Below, in pieces: positions 24,201 to 32,071 of a DNA stretch of 32,207 bases (its first letter is position 1; each line of letters opens with the position of its first letter). The stretch comes from an uncultured Myxococcales bacterium (GTDB taxonomy: Bacteria > Myxococcota_A > Bradymonadia > UBA4248). The stretch spans positions 1-32,207 of the forward strand of contig CAMCLY010000013.1 of NCBI GenBank assembly GCA_945875805.1. The letters run 5' to 3'. The notes below the pieces were generated by a model. It worked only from the letters and a program-made list of their open reading frames with translations. It was not told the DNA's origin and made no database searches. A program made the translations under genes and the position numbers.

Positions 24201-26093
24201 ATGGATATGTGGATAAAAGCTATACCATCGATTGAACTGTCATCCATGCCGAATGAGACCTTGAATACATTGCCTGAAGAAAATGCGCCGAGCATACCGT
24301 GTCCTGTCTGCGGGGACAAAGTCGTGCTGACCCGAGACGTATCGTCCTATATGCGTTTGACGCGAGGGACGGTGGAGTCTGGAATGGAGGAGGCTCCTTC
24401 TTATGCGATTTTCACGATGGAGAATGAGCCTTCGTCGGGGGAAGACGCGCACTATGTGTTTGCGCTAACCCTGGAGACGGGGTCTGTGCCGGAAGGGGCA
24501 TCGCTTGAGATGGTTCTGGTCGAGCAGTGTCCGAGTTTTGACTCGACGCTTTTGTGGAAAGGCGAGGATGCCGAGGGGTGTTCTTATCTTCTTGGGGTTC
24601 ATTTTCCGGTGTCCTCTCCGCGAGTGTTTCCCGAATCGTGCGATTTTGCGGTTGAACCTCCCGATTATACCGGTTCGATAGGCAAAGTGATGTTTGAAGT
24701 GTATGCCCTGTCTCATCGTGAGACCCTGAGGATGTGGAGGGATGCGCGGGGGAGCCGGTCGCCTTCGGAGCTGTACGACATTTTTTCTCATATCGCCCAT
24801 GTGCTTGAAAGGGTTTATCGCACACGGCATGCGCTGATCCGGTTTTCGCCTGACACGGTGGTGTTGCGTCCCGACACGGTGACGTTTATGGCGTTGTATT
24901 CGTTTGATCTTCCGTGGAGTGAGCGATGCGCCGAAGCGCATGCTTTGTTGGAAATGGCGCCGATACCGCCGGAGTTTCGTGGGTACATGCGTCAGCGCAC
25001 GGCAATGCCGCAATGCCTCTATGTCTTTGGAGGGCTGGTGTATTTTGCGGTGGCGGGCGCGATGCCGCCGCTTGGTGAGGAATTTGGGTATGAGCCTGCG
25101 ATACAGACGCGTGCCTTTCAACCGGCGTTTCCGATAGGCTGGGACGGTCCGATTTTCCGTGCGATGTCTGGGAACCCGGGCATGCGTTATGGTTCGCTGG
25201 ATGCGTTTATGAGGGATCTTGGCGATGCCCTTGAACTCATGGTCCGTCGTGAAACGCCGCAGACGTCGTTGTGTTATGATGCCGCCGTCGACACGCATAT
25301 TGGCATCACCAAATGTCTTCGTTGTCCGATCAACCAGGATGCGGTCATGATGAAACGCTCTGACGATGGCGGCCGCCTTCTCCTGGTGGTGGGGGATGGC
25401 GTGTCGACGTCGACGTATGGATCTGGGGATATCGCCAGCGGCATGCTTCTTCAGGCGGCCGAGTCTGTCTGGAATGACGAACTTTCCATATCTGAGGAAA
25501 TCGACGCCCATGCCTGTGTTGCTCGTATTCTCCAGAATGCCAACGAACGCATTTGCCAGTATATCCGCCAGGAGTATTCGTCTTTTTCGCCGATGCCCTC
25601 GGAGTGTATGGGGACGACGGCGCTTGTCGCCATTATCGATCATGGACGTCTGACGCTTGGATCGATAGGGGATTCACGGGCTTATCTTGTGCGCACCGAT
25701 ACCATGGAGTGCATCACGCGGGATCACAATCTTTTTACGGTGGGGCTTCTCAACGGTCTTCCGCTTGAGATGTGTGCCAATCATCCGCATGCGGGTTCTC
25801 TGGTTCAGTGTCTTGGGTATTACATTCAGGATTCCGATTCCGACAACGGGTTGTCGTTTGATGTGTATGCGATGAACCTTTTGCCTGGCGACACCGTTCT
25901 TCTGACGACGGACGGGGTGCTGGACTACATTGCCTGTGACATGGCCGAAAGTGAGGCGCGCATTGCGGAGATTCTGCGCAAGTCTGGTCCGGCTGGGGGT
26001 AAATGTCTCGAACTCATCTTACAGGCGAACATGGGAGGCGGGGGTGACAATTGCGGGGTGGCGGTTGTCTGTGTGGAGGAGAAGTCTGCATGA
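24201..26093 (+). CDS. Pseudokinase-like domain fused to PP2C phosphatase
   Basis: A 630-residue cytoplasmic protein. An N-terminal CPVCG half zinc-ribbon (34-38) is followed by a beta-rich stretch. Residues about 150-345 then follow the layout of a Hanks kinase C-lobe but with altered catalytic positions: HALIRFSPD (210-218) where HRDLKPEN is expected and YSFDLPW (233-239) where DFG is expected. The C-terminal PP2C domain (about 358-628) keeps NQD (378-380), GDG (D399), the CMGTT motif, GDSRAY (490-495), RDHN, TTDG (D571) and GGGGDN (D616), so it should be catalytically competent. No membrane segment is seen. Start: 24201 has no clear ribosome binding site, and M3 or M16 (24246) are alternatives. 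Kinase assignment is inference from motif spacing; the PP2C call is secure. Confidence 0.88.
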   Translation: MDMWIKAIPSIELSSMPNETLNTLPEENAPSIPCPVCGDKVVLTRDVSSYMRLTRGTVESGMEEAPSYAIFTMENEPSSGEDAHYVFALTLETGSVPEGASLEMVLVEQCPSFDSTLLWKGEDAEGCSYLLGVHFPVSSPRVFPESCDFAVEPPDYTGSIGKVMFEVYALSHRETLRMWRDARGSRSPSELYDIFSHIAHVLERVYRTRHALIRFSPDTVVLRPDTVTFMALYSFDLPWSERCAEAHALLEMAPIPPEFRGYMRQRTAMPQCLYVFGGLVYFAVAGAMPPLGEEFGYEPAIQTRAFQPAFPIGWDGPIFRAMSGNPGMRYGSLDAFMRDLGDALELMVRRETPQTSLCYDAAVDTHIGITKCLRCPINQDAVMMKRSDDGGRLLLVVGDGVSTSTYGSGDIASGMLLQAAESVWNDELSISEEIDAHACVARILQNANERICQYIRQEYSSFSPMPSECMGTTALVAIIDHGRLTLGSIGDSRAYLVRTDTMECITRDHNLFTVGLLNGLPLEMCANHPHAGSLVQCLGYYIQDSDSDNGLSFDVYAMNLLPGDTVLLTTDGVLDYIACDMAESEARIAEILRKSGPAGGKCLELILQANMGGGGDNCGVAVVCVEEKSA

Positions 26094-26226
26094 ACAGGCC
26101 GGGGTGTGCGATGGTGAGTTGGCATTCATCGTGCATTTATGTAAGATGTCAGGTCGTTCGTGCCATGGTGCATTGAAGGTTTTAGTGTAGCATGGGAGGT
26201 CTTGACATTCCTTTTGTAGGGGGCGT

Positions 26227-26310
26227 TGCGGGGGATTTCCCCCGCAGTGGGGGTAGGCGCGTATCCGGCGTAGGCGGATAGCGCCGCAGGGGGCCACGGC
26301 CCCCACCCGA
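26227..26310 (+). repeat. Composite REP-like element, copy H
   Basis: TGCGGGGG (26227-26234)/CCCCCGCA (26239-26246) hairpin, then GGGGGTAG with GTAG at 26253-26256. Outer stem GGCGC (26256-26260)/GCGCC (26281-26285), unpaired G26261, and inner stem TATCCG (26262-26267)/CGGATA (26275-26280). A G-run/C-run hairpin GGGGGCC (26289-26295)/GGCCCCC (26298-26304) and CACCC follow. It is the clearest copy of the full layout. Confidence 0.85.
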
Positions 26311-26379
26311 CCCAAGAGATGCGGTTCCACGGGACCATGACGGTTCCCTCTAAAAATCTTTGGATTAGGAGAATTTGCA

Positions 26380-27336
26380 ATGAAACGAGTTCTGATGGCA
26401 GGTGCTTTGGCACTGAGTATGGGATTTGCGACGCAGGCGATGGCCAAAGACGTGGCGAATATCGACCTTTTTGTCGGCGATTTTGCGGGCATTTCCACTC
26501 TGGACATGCAGAAACTCGCCAAAAACGACATGCTCAAGGGATTGCTCGATCCGTATGCCTCGTCGGACCAGGCGGGCAAAGTTCTCGCGGAACTCAAGGA
26601 AGTCGGTATCGATTATGAGAAGGATTTTAGCGCCGTGGCGATTGCGGTCAATTCATCCGGTCACGGATGTGTGGCGATTGACGCGACCAAATCGATGGCC
26701 GAACCGTGGGCCAAGGTCGTGGCCAAATACAATCTGACGAGTTCGGACTATGCCGGCGACGTCAAGATTTACGATTATAAAGGCAATTCCATTGTGATGC
26801 TGTCGGACAGCAGAATGCTCGCATGTGACAAGAAGATCGACGTCAAGCCGATGCTCGACAACGCGACATCCAAGTCGCCCAAGACGCTCAAACAGCGCGA
26901 CAGTGCGCTGTTCAATGCCTACAGCAAAAGCGCCAAATCCGCGGATATTCGTCTGGGCGCCAAGATGACCAAGGATCTCAAGGCGAAGTATGGGACGAAC
27001 TCCATTGACGATGGCGCAGGCAAGGCCATTACGGTGAGTGATGTCGATGCCCTGGCGGTGTCGGCCGATTTTTCCAAAGGACTGAAGCTGGACGTCGTGG
27101 CGCAGACGAAAGATGCCGAGAAGGCGGCCAATGGTGCAGCCATTCTCACGACGAACATCGGCGGCATCCTGAGCGATCCTTCTCTCAAGGAACTCGGGCT
27201 TGACTTCCTCGCCAAGGCCGTGTCGTTTTCGTCCGAAAAGACCAACGTCAAGGTGAACGTGACGCTGAGTTTGGAGCAGATCACCCAGATCGCCGAACTC
27301 CTTAAACAGCTTACGGCTTCGGCCCCGCAGAAATAG
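26380..27336 (+). CDS. Secreted hypothetical protein
   Basis: A 318-residue exported protein I cannot assign. The ATG follows AGGAG with eight-base spacing. Residues 1-23 (MKRVLMAGALALSMGFATQAMA) are a textbook Sec signal peptide. The mature part is Lys/Asp/Ala-rich and starts ANIDLFVGDFAGIS. It looks like two repeated alpha/beta units (AVAIAVNSSGHGCVAID and DALAVSADFSKGLKLDVVA), each about 130 residues, which could be a DUF3352-like arrangement but is not certain. The single Cys pair (C96 region and MLACDKK) might form a disulfide. Codon use is balanced and C-richer than its upstream neighbours, suggesting good expression. It is isolated: a REP-like element is upstream and a terminator follows. 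Confidence 0.85.
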   Translation: MKRVLMAGALALSMGFATQAMAKDVANIDLFVGDFAGISTLDMQKLAKNDMLKGLLDPYASSDQAGKVLAELKEVGIDYEKDFSAVAIAVNSSGHGCVAIDATKSMAEPWAKVVAKYNLTSSDYAGDVKIYDYKGNSIVMLSDSRMLACDKKIDVKPMLDNATSKSPKTLKQRDSALFNAYSKSAKSADIRLGAKMTKDLKAKYGTNSIDDGAGKAITVSDVDALAVSADFSKGLKLDVVAQTKDAEKAANGAAILTTNIGGILSDPSLKELGLDFLAKAVSFSSEKTNVKVNVTLSLEQITQIAELLKQLTASAPQK

Positions 27337-27352
27337 CCTTTTTGTACTGTGG

Positions 27353-27383
27353 AAAAAAAAACGCGAGAAATCGCGTTTTTTTT
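27353..27383. terminator. Bidirectional intrinsic terminator
   Basis: ACGCGA (27361-27366) and TCGCGT (27371-27376) pair around a GAAA tetraloop. Eight A residues precede (27353-27360) and eight T residues end at 27383. It follows the secreted-protein stop by 17 bases. Confidence 0.92.
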
Positions 27384-27451
27384 GTAACCCCAAGAAGCCA
27401 AAATCTGTCACACGCACGCGCGAATGTCGGAAAAAGATGTTCCGGGTAAAG

Positions 27452-27479
27452 TTGATTTATCCGTGCATTTTGTCATACT
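27452..27479 (+). promoter_or_regulatory. Possible promoter of the giant lipoprotein gene
   Basis: TTGATT (27452-27457) and CATACT (27474-27479) are separated by 16 bases, about 53 bases before the ATG at 27532. The match is partial, but this is an AT-rich stretch directly downstream of a terminator. Confidence 0.35.
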
Positions 27480-27531
27480 TTTACGCCGTTTTAGGTGACA
27501 TAAAAGGATACGAACTATTTTGGGAGGAAGA

Positions 27532-30500
27532 ATGAATCACCATTTGAATCGCACTTTGTTTAGTTTGGGTGTTCTTGTGGCCGCTCTGTCTGTGGCTCAG
27601 GGATGCAGTGATGACTCCGTGTCAGGTGGAAGCGTCCACACGCCGTGTTCGGTAGAAGGCGAGACGTCGTGCAACGGCCTTGGACAGGTGTTGGTCTGTA
27701 CCAACGGCGTGTATGAGGCGCAGTCATGCGGCGAACAGAAGGCATGTCTTGGCGGCCAGTGTGTTGAGACCTGCAAGACGGAAACGTTCTCGATTTCGTG
27801 TGACGCCGCCGGCAACCGGGTATTTTGTGACAACGGTTTTGTCAGTTCTGTCGAATGTGCCTCAGGCGAGGTCTGCGTCAGTGGCGTGTGCAAAAAAGCG
27901 TCGACGGGGAATCTCGGCGATCCGTGTAACGATGATTTTGTGGCTTCGTGTGACGGAACCGATGGCGTCAAGGTGTGCAAGGATGGCGTCATCACGCGGG
28001 ATCCCTGCCTCGCCGGGCAGACGTGCGTCGGCAATGCTTGCGTCACCGACACGACGTGCGATCCCGGCACGTATTCGCCGTCGTGCAACGAAAAGGGCGA
28101 GACCCAGAATTGCGTCGATGGGAAAATTGTCACGGGGACGTGCACGACGGGGACGTGTTACCTCGGAAAATGCGAAGACTCGGCACCGTGTTCGTCGTCG
28201 ACCTTCACGCCCTCGTGTTATGACGACAAAACGCAGATCACGTGCAAGGATTCCCTCACCGAAAACACACCGTGTGCGGAAGGGGAAGTCTGTGAGGGCG
28301 GTGTGTGTCAGACCATTGCGGGTCCGTGTGCCGATGGCTCCAAGGAATGCACCTCGGAACACATCGTTCGCGAATGCGTCGACGGGGCTTGGCACGCCAA
28401 GTATTGCGACATGGGCAAGGAGGTGTGCGCCGCCGGTCAGTGTTACGACATCTCCTCGGCGGAATCCTGTGTCGAAGCCGAATACAAGGCATCGTGCGAC
28501 GGCGATGCACAGCGGATATGCGTGGCCGGACATGTCGCCAAAATCGAGTGTGGCGAGAAGCGCCATTGTGAGGCTGGGATTTGTTATGACGATATCGCCG
28601 TGGGCGATGACTGCGACAGCGAGACCTTTGTCCGTCAGTGCCTCGAAGATGGCACCCTCGCCATTTGTCAAAACGGCAAAGTCACGTCGTCTTCATGCGG
28701 CAACAAGGTCTGTTCGGTTGGAGCATGCGTCCCGTGTACCGACGTCGATTTTAAGCCGTTCTGCGACGCCAGTGGAATGCCCGTGATATGCCAGGAGAAC
28801 GGCGAACTGGGCACCATTCAGTGCTCCAGCGAGGAACACTGCGAGGATGGGGCATGCGTCAAAAATCCCGAGCCCGGTGACGAATGCGATCCCGCGACCT
28901 TCAAACAGTATTGTGACCTCTATTCAAACGCACTCCTCGAATGCCTCGACAACGGCGAAGGCAAGACCGTCATCACCTTGACGCCATGTCCCGGCGATCA
29001 TGCGGTGTGTTCCGGCAACAAATGCCTCGCCTGTGATCCTTCCTTTACGGGAAGCTGGTGTGCCAAAGAAGGCGAGCACACCGTCGTCACGAAGTGCAAC
29101 GCTGATGGCACCCTCCAGCCCTCCATCTGTCCCGCCGATCGCGACATCTGTTTTGAAGATGGATGCGCCCAGTGCGATCCCGGGAAGTTTGTCGCCAAAT
29201 GCGATGGCAATGTCGGCACGACGTGCAACGAAAATGGCGAACTCGTCGTCGATCCGTGCGAGGCAGGTGAACTCTGTCGTGACGGTCTGTGCACCAAGAA
29301 TTGCGACGATGACGCCCAGTGTCCCGATCACTACGCGTGCATTTCCAAGGTGTGCGTGTTCCAGCCCGAATGCACACCGAGCTCCGTCGTCTCGTGCAAC
29401 GAAAAGGGCAACGGCACGCGCCAGTGCGTCGCGCCAGGGCTCTATAAAGATACTGAATGTGCCGCCGATCAAACCTGCTTGAACGGCAAATGCGTCGGCA
29501 CCGAATGCGTCGGCGATGGCTCAAACTTCTGTAAAGACAACGCCCCAGCCAAATGCGTCGATGGATATCTCAAACCCATTGCGGACGCCTGCACCGGCCT
29601 CCATCCCTCCTGCATCGACGGCGTCTGCCAGGAATGTAACGCCAAAACCGACACCTCCTCGTGCAACGGGAATGTGTGGTACCAATGCACCGCATCCAAT
29701 ACCTACGATAAAACCCCGTGCCTCCTCAACGAGACCTGCAATGCCACCAAAGGATGCGTGAGCAAATGCGGCGAAGGGTTCAAACCCTCATGCGAAGGAA
29801 ACAAACGAGTCTATTGCAGCAATGAAGGCGCGATCGTCAAAGAAACCTGCAATTACGACGAAGTGTGCACCGACGGACAGTGCAAGAGCGTCGCCGGCCA
29901 AAAATGCGACTGGTATTCCTACAAATCCCAGTGCGTCACCGATTCCCTCGGAAATGTTTACGTCATCGAATGCGACGAAGGCACCAACGGCATCGTCGTC
30001 AATTCCTGCAACGGTTCCAGTCAGTTCTGCGGAACCCTCGCCGAAAAAACCGGCTGCTTCGTCGACTGCAGCGAGGACATCAATGCCACATGGTGCAGCA
30101 ACGGCGAAAAAATCGGCCCCTGCGTCCAGGGAAAAGATTACCTCGGAAACGCCAGATACGGCATCCGCACGGCATTTGGCTATTGCAAACCCGACGACAA
30201 AGGAATCCCCGACGTCTCCCACCTCTCCATGTCCTGCAACACCGACCCGGATGGCAACGTCTACTTCAACCATTTCTATTGCAACATGCTCGGTAAAAAC
30301 TCCTGCGAGATCGCCACAGGCTCGTGCGGTTTTGCTTCCTGTGCCACCGAAGCCGCGGCGTGCAACGGAAATATCGCCACCAACTGCGCCTACGATCCCT
30401 CCGTCCGCGGCCTCGTCCAGACCCAGATGGACTGCTCCTCCCTCGGCTTGACGGCTTCCTGCGTCTCCTACAAATACAACGGCATCCCCCGCGCCACTTG

Positions 30501-30681
30501 CAAAGCCGAATACAAGGCCGACACCGAAACCTTGTCCACCCTCGGTACCTGCGACGGGAATACCCTCAAAATCCTCACCTTCCCGGCCAAAAATACCCTC
30601 AACACGTTCTACAGCAACTGCAACAACGGTTGCGTCACGGCCACCAATAACGGCGTGACCTACGCGTATTGCAAAAAATAG
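27532..30681 (+). CDS. Giant six-Cys-module surface lipoprotein
   Basis: A 1049-residue lipoprotein. ATG 27532 is chosen because GGGAGGAAGA precedes it; an in-frame TTG at 27520 overlaps that ribosome binding site. Signal peptide with hydrophobic core LFSLGVLVAALSVA and lipobox AQGC (Cys25). From about residue 37 to 790 there are about sixteen tandem modules of roughly 40 residues, each with six Cys in the order C-x(5-9)-C-x(6-9)-C-x(9-12)-C-x(5-6)-C-x(3-4)-C and typical pieces such as CKDGVITRDPC and CVGNAC. One half-module (CDDDAQCPDHYACISKVC) interrupts them. The last about 250 residues form a looser Cys-rich, Asn-rich domain. Probably surface-exposed and disulfide-stabilised; function unknown. 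Its base composition shifts from G-rich to C-rich along the gene. Confidence 0.9.
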   Translation: MNHHLNRTLFSLGVLVAALSVAQGCSDDSVSGGSVHTPCSVEGETSCNGLGQVLVCTNGVYEAQSCGEQKACLGGQCVETCKTETFSISCDAAGNRVFCDNGFVSSVECASGEVCVSGVCKKASTGNLGDPCNDDFVASCDGTDGVKVCKDGVITRDPCLAGQTCVGNACVTDTTCDPGTYSPSCNEKGETQNCVDGKIVTGTCTTGTCYLGKCEDSAPCSSSTFTPSCYDDKTQITCKDSLTENTPCAEGEVCEGGVCQTIAGPCADGSKECTSEHIVRECVDGAWHAKYCDMGKEVCAAGQCYDISSAESCVEAEYKASCDGDAQRICVAGHVAKIECGEKRHCEAGICYDDIAVGDDCDSETFVRQCLEDGTLAICQNGKVTSSSCGNKVCSVGACVPCTDVDFKPFCDASGMPVICQENGELGTIQCSSEEHCEDGACVKNPEPGDECDPATFKQYCDLYSNALLECLDNGEGKTVITLTPCPGDHAVCSGNKCLACDPSFTGSWCAKEGEHTVVTKCNADGTLQPSICPADRDICFEDGCAQCDPGKFVAKCDGNVGTTCNENGELVVDPCEAGELCRDGLCTKNCDDDAQCPDHYACISKVCVFQPECTPSSVVSCNEKGNGTRQCVAPGLYKDTECAADQTCLNGKCVGTECVGDGSNFCKDNAPAKCVDGYLKPIADACTGLHPSCIDGVCQECNAKTDTSSCNGNVWYQCTASNTYDKTPCLLNETCNATKGCVSKCGEGFKPSCEGNKRVYCSNEGAIVKETCNYDEVCTDGQCKSVAGQKCDWYSYKSQCVTDSLGNVYVIECDEGTNGIVVNSCNGSSQFCGTLAEKTGCFVDCSEDINATWCSNGEKIGPCVQGKDYLGNARYGIRTAFGYCKPDDKGIPDVSHLSMSCNTDPDGNVYFNHFYCNMLGKNSCEIATGSCGFASCATEAAACNGNIATNCAYDPSVRGLVQTQMDCSSLGLTASCVSYKYNGIPRATCKAEYKADTETLSTLGTCDGNTLKILTFPAKNTLNTFYSNCNNGCVTATNNGVTYAYCKK

Positions 30682-30697
30682 CCGTGTTTGATGATGG

Positions 30698-30734
30698 GGC
30701 CCCGCTATCCGCCGTGGGCGGATACGCGCGGGCC
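30698..30734 (-). repeat. REP-like TAT hairpin, copy I1
   Basis: GGCCC (30698-30702)/GGGCC (30730-30734) and CGC/GCG outer pairing with bulged C30725 and C30729. The inner stem is TATCCGCC (30706-30713)/GGCGGATA (30717-30724) with loop GTG. It shares its inner arms with copy D2, but the loop and outer stem differ. Confidence 0.75.
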
Positions 30735-30735
30735 A

Positions 30736-30772
30736 GGCGGCTATCCCCGGTGGGGATACGCCGCCTTTTTTT
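30736..30772 (+). terminator. REP-like copy I2 acting as intrinsic terminator
   Basis: GGCGGC (30736-30741)/GCCGCC (30760-30765), unpaired C30759, and inner stem TATCCCC (30742-30748)/GGGGATA (30752-30758) with loop GGT. Seven T residues follow directly. It has the core of the REP-like family and the form of a strong terminator for the giant lipoprotein gene. Confidence 0.85.
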
Positions 30773-30859
30773 GTGCCGCGACGTTATCGTTTCGCGCTAT
30801 CTCATCCTCGCCGCGTCATACGGCGTTTTCTCCCGATTTTTTTACCCGGAGTTTCGGCC

Positions 30860-32071
30860 ATGTTCCCCATGCTCAAAGACAAAAATATCCTCCTCGGCGT
30901 CACCGGAAGCATCGCCGCGTTCAAAGCGGCGAGCGTCGCCAGTAAACTCACTCAGCTGGGGGCGCACGTTCACGTCATCTTGACCGCCAACGCCCAAAAA
31001 TTCATCGGTACGGCGACCTTTGAGGGCATCACCCATTCCAAATGTTACACCGATACCTTCGAAAATGCCGACGATCTCTCGCAAAGTCACGTCACCCTCG
31101 GCACTCAGGCCGATCTTGCCCTCATTGCCCCTTGTTCCGCCAATCTCATGGCCAAACTCGCCCACGGCATCGCCGACGACAAACTCTCCACCACCCTGCT
31201 CGCCGTGCGCTGTCCCGTCATCGTGGCGCCCGCCATGAACACGCACATGTACGAAAATGCCGCCACTCAGGAAAACGTCGAAATCCTGCGGCGGCGCGGC
31301 ATCACCGTCATCGAACCGGGGGCAGGCCCCCTGGCCTGCGGGACGACCGGACGCGGACGGATGCCCGATCCCGAAGACCTCGTCGAACTCTGCGTGCGCC
31401 ACTTGGCCATGCCCAAAATCCTGGAGAATAAGCGCGTCCTCGTCACAGCCGGCCCCACGCGCGAACCCATCGATGCCGTGCGATTTATCTCAAACCCGTC
31501 CACCGGAAAAATGGGATACGCCTGCGCACGCGCCGCCCTTATGGCCGGCGCCGAGGTCACGCTGATTTCCGGGCCGACTTCCCTTCCGCCTGTGCAAGGC
31601 GCACATCTCGTTCGGGTGACCACCGCCGCAGAGATGACCCGTGCCGTTCTGGAATGCGCCCCACAGACCGACATCGTCCTCATGACCGCCGCCGTCGCGG
31701 ATTTCACCCCCACGCACCCGTCGGCACGCAAAACCCACAAAGAACGCGCCGATCATGATATCGAACTCTCTCCCACCGCCGATATTTTGGCCACCCTCGG
31801 TGCCCAAAAACATCAGGGACAATTCTTGTGCGGCTTTTGTATGGAAACCGAGGATCTCCTCGCGCGCGCCACGAAAAAACTGCACGACAAACACCTCGAC
31901 ATGATCGTCGCCAACGATTTGAGCCGCCCTGACGCCGGATTCGCCACCGATACCAACCGCGTTCTTATCCTCACCCATGACGCCACCGTTTCTCTCGGCG
32001 ATGACGAAGACGCTCCGTCCAAACTCGACATCGCCATACACATCATCCAAACCATCGCCGCTCGTATGTAG
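30860..32071 (+). CDS. coaBC: Bifunctional phosphopantothenoylcysteine decarboxylase / phosphopantothenate-cysteine ligase
   Basis: A 403-residue CoaBC (Dfp). It makes 4'-phosphopantetheine from phosphopantothenate and cysteine in coenzyme A synthesis. The CoaC half (about 1-190) is a flavoprotein with GSIAAFKA, catalytic H77 (SHVTLG), PAMN with N127, and C160 in LACGTTGRGRM; these line up with E. coli H75, N125 and C158 at a constant offset. The CoaB half (about 191-403) has AGPTREPIDAVRFISNPSTGKMG, the AAVADF segment and VANDL. Length is standard. The start at 30860 is supported by CGGAG eight bases before it; an upstream in-frame ATG at 30773 would add 29 Arg-rich residues overlapping the preceding terminator tail. 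Strongly C-rich third positions contrast with genes left of 27 kb. Confidence 0.97.
   Translation: MFPMLKDKNILLGVTGSIAAFKAASVASKLTQLGAHVHVILTANAQKFIGTATFEGITHSKCYTDTFENADDLSQSHVTLGTQADLALIAPCSANLMAKLAHGIADDKLSTTLLAVRCPVIVAPAMNTHMYENAATQENVEILRRRGITVIEPGAGPLACGTTGRGRMPDPEDLVELCVRHLAMPKILENKRVLVTAGPTREPIDAVRFISNPSTGKMGYACARAALMAGAEVTLISGPTSLPPVQGAHLVRVTTAAEMTRAVLECAPQTDIVLMTAAVADFTPTHPSARKTHKERADHDIELSPTADILATLGAQKHQGQFLCGFCMETEDLLARATKKLHDKHLDMIVANDLSRPDAGFATDTNRVLILTHDATVSLGDDEDAPSKLDIAIHIIQTIAARM

Noticed and set aside
24178-24216. Possible origin of replication
   Set aside because: There are only two boxes, they overlap a gene start, no dnaA or dnaN gene is near, and the skew change in this window is of terminus type.
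24465-25643. A 392-codon minus-strand open frame
   Set aside because: Shadow of the pseudokinase-PP2C gene; very Arg/His-rich with no domain.
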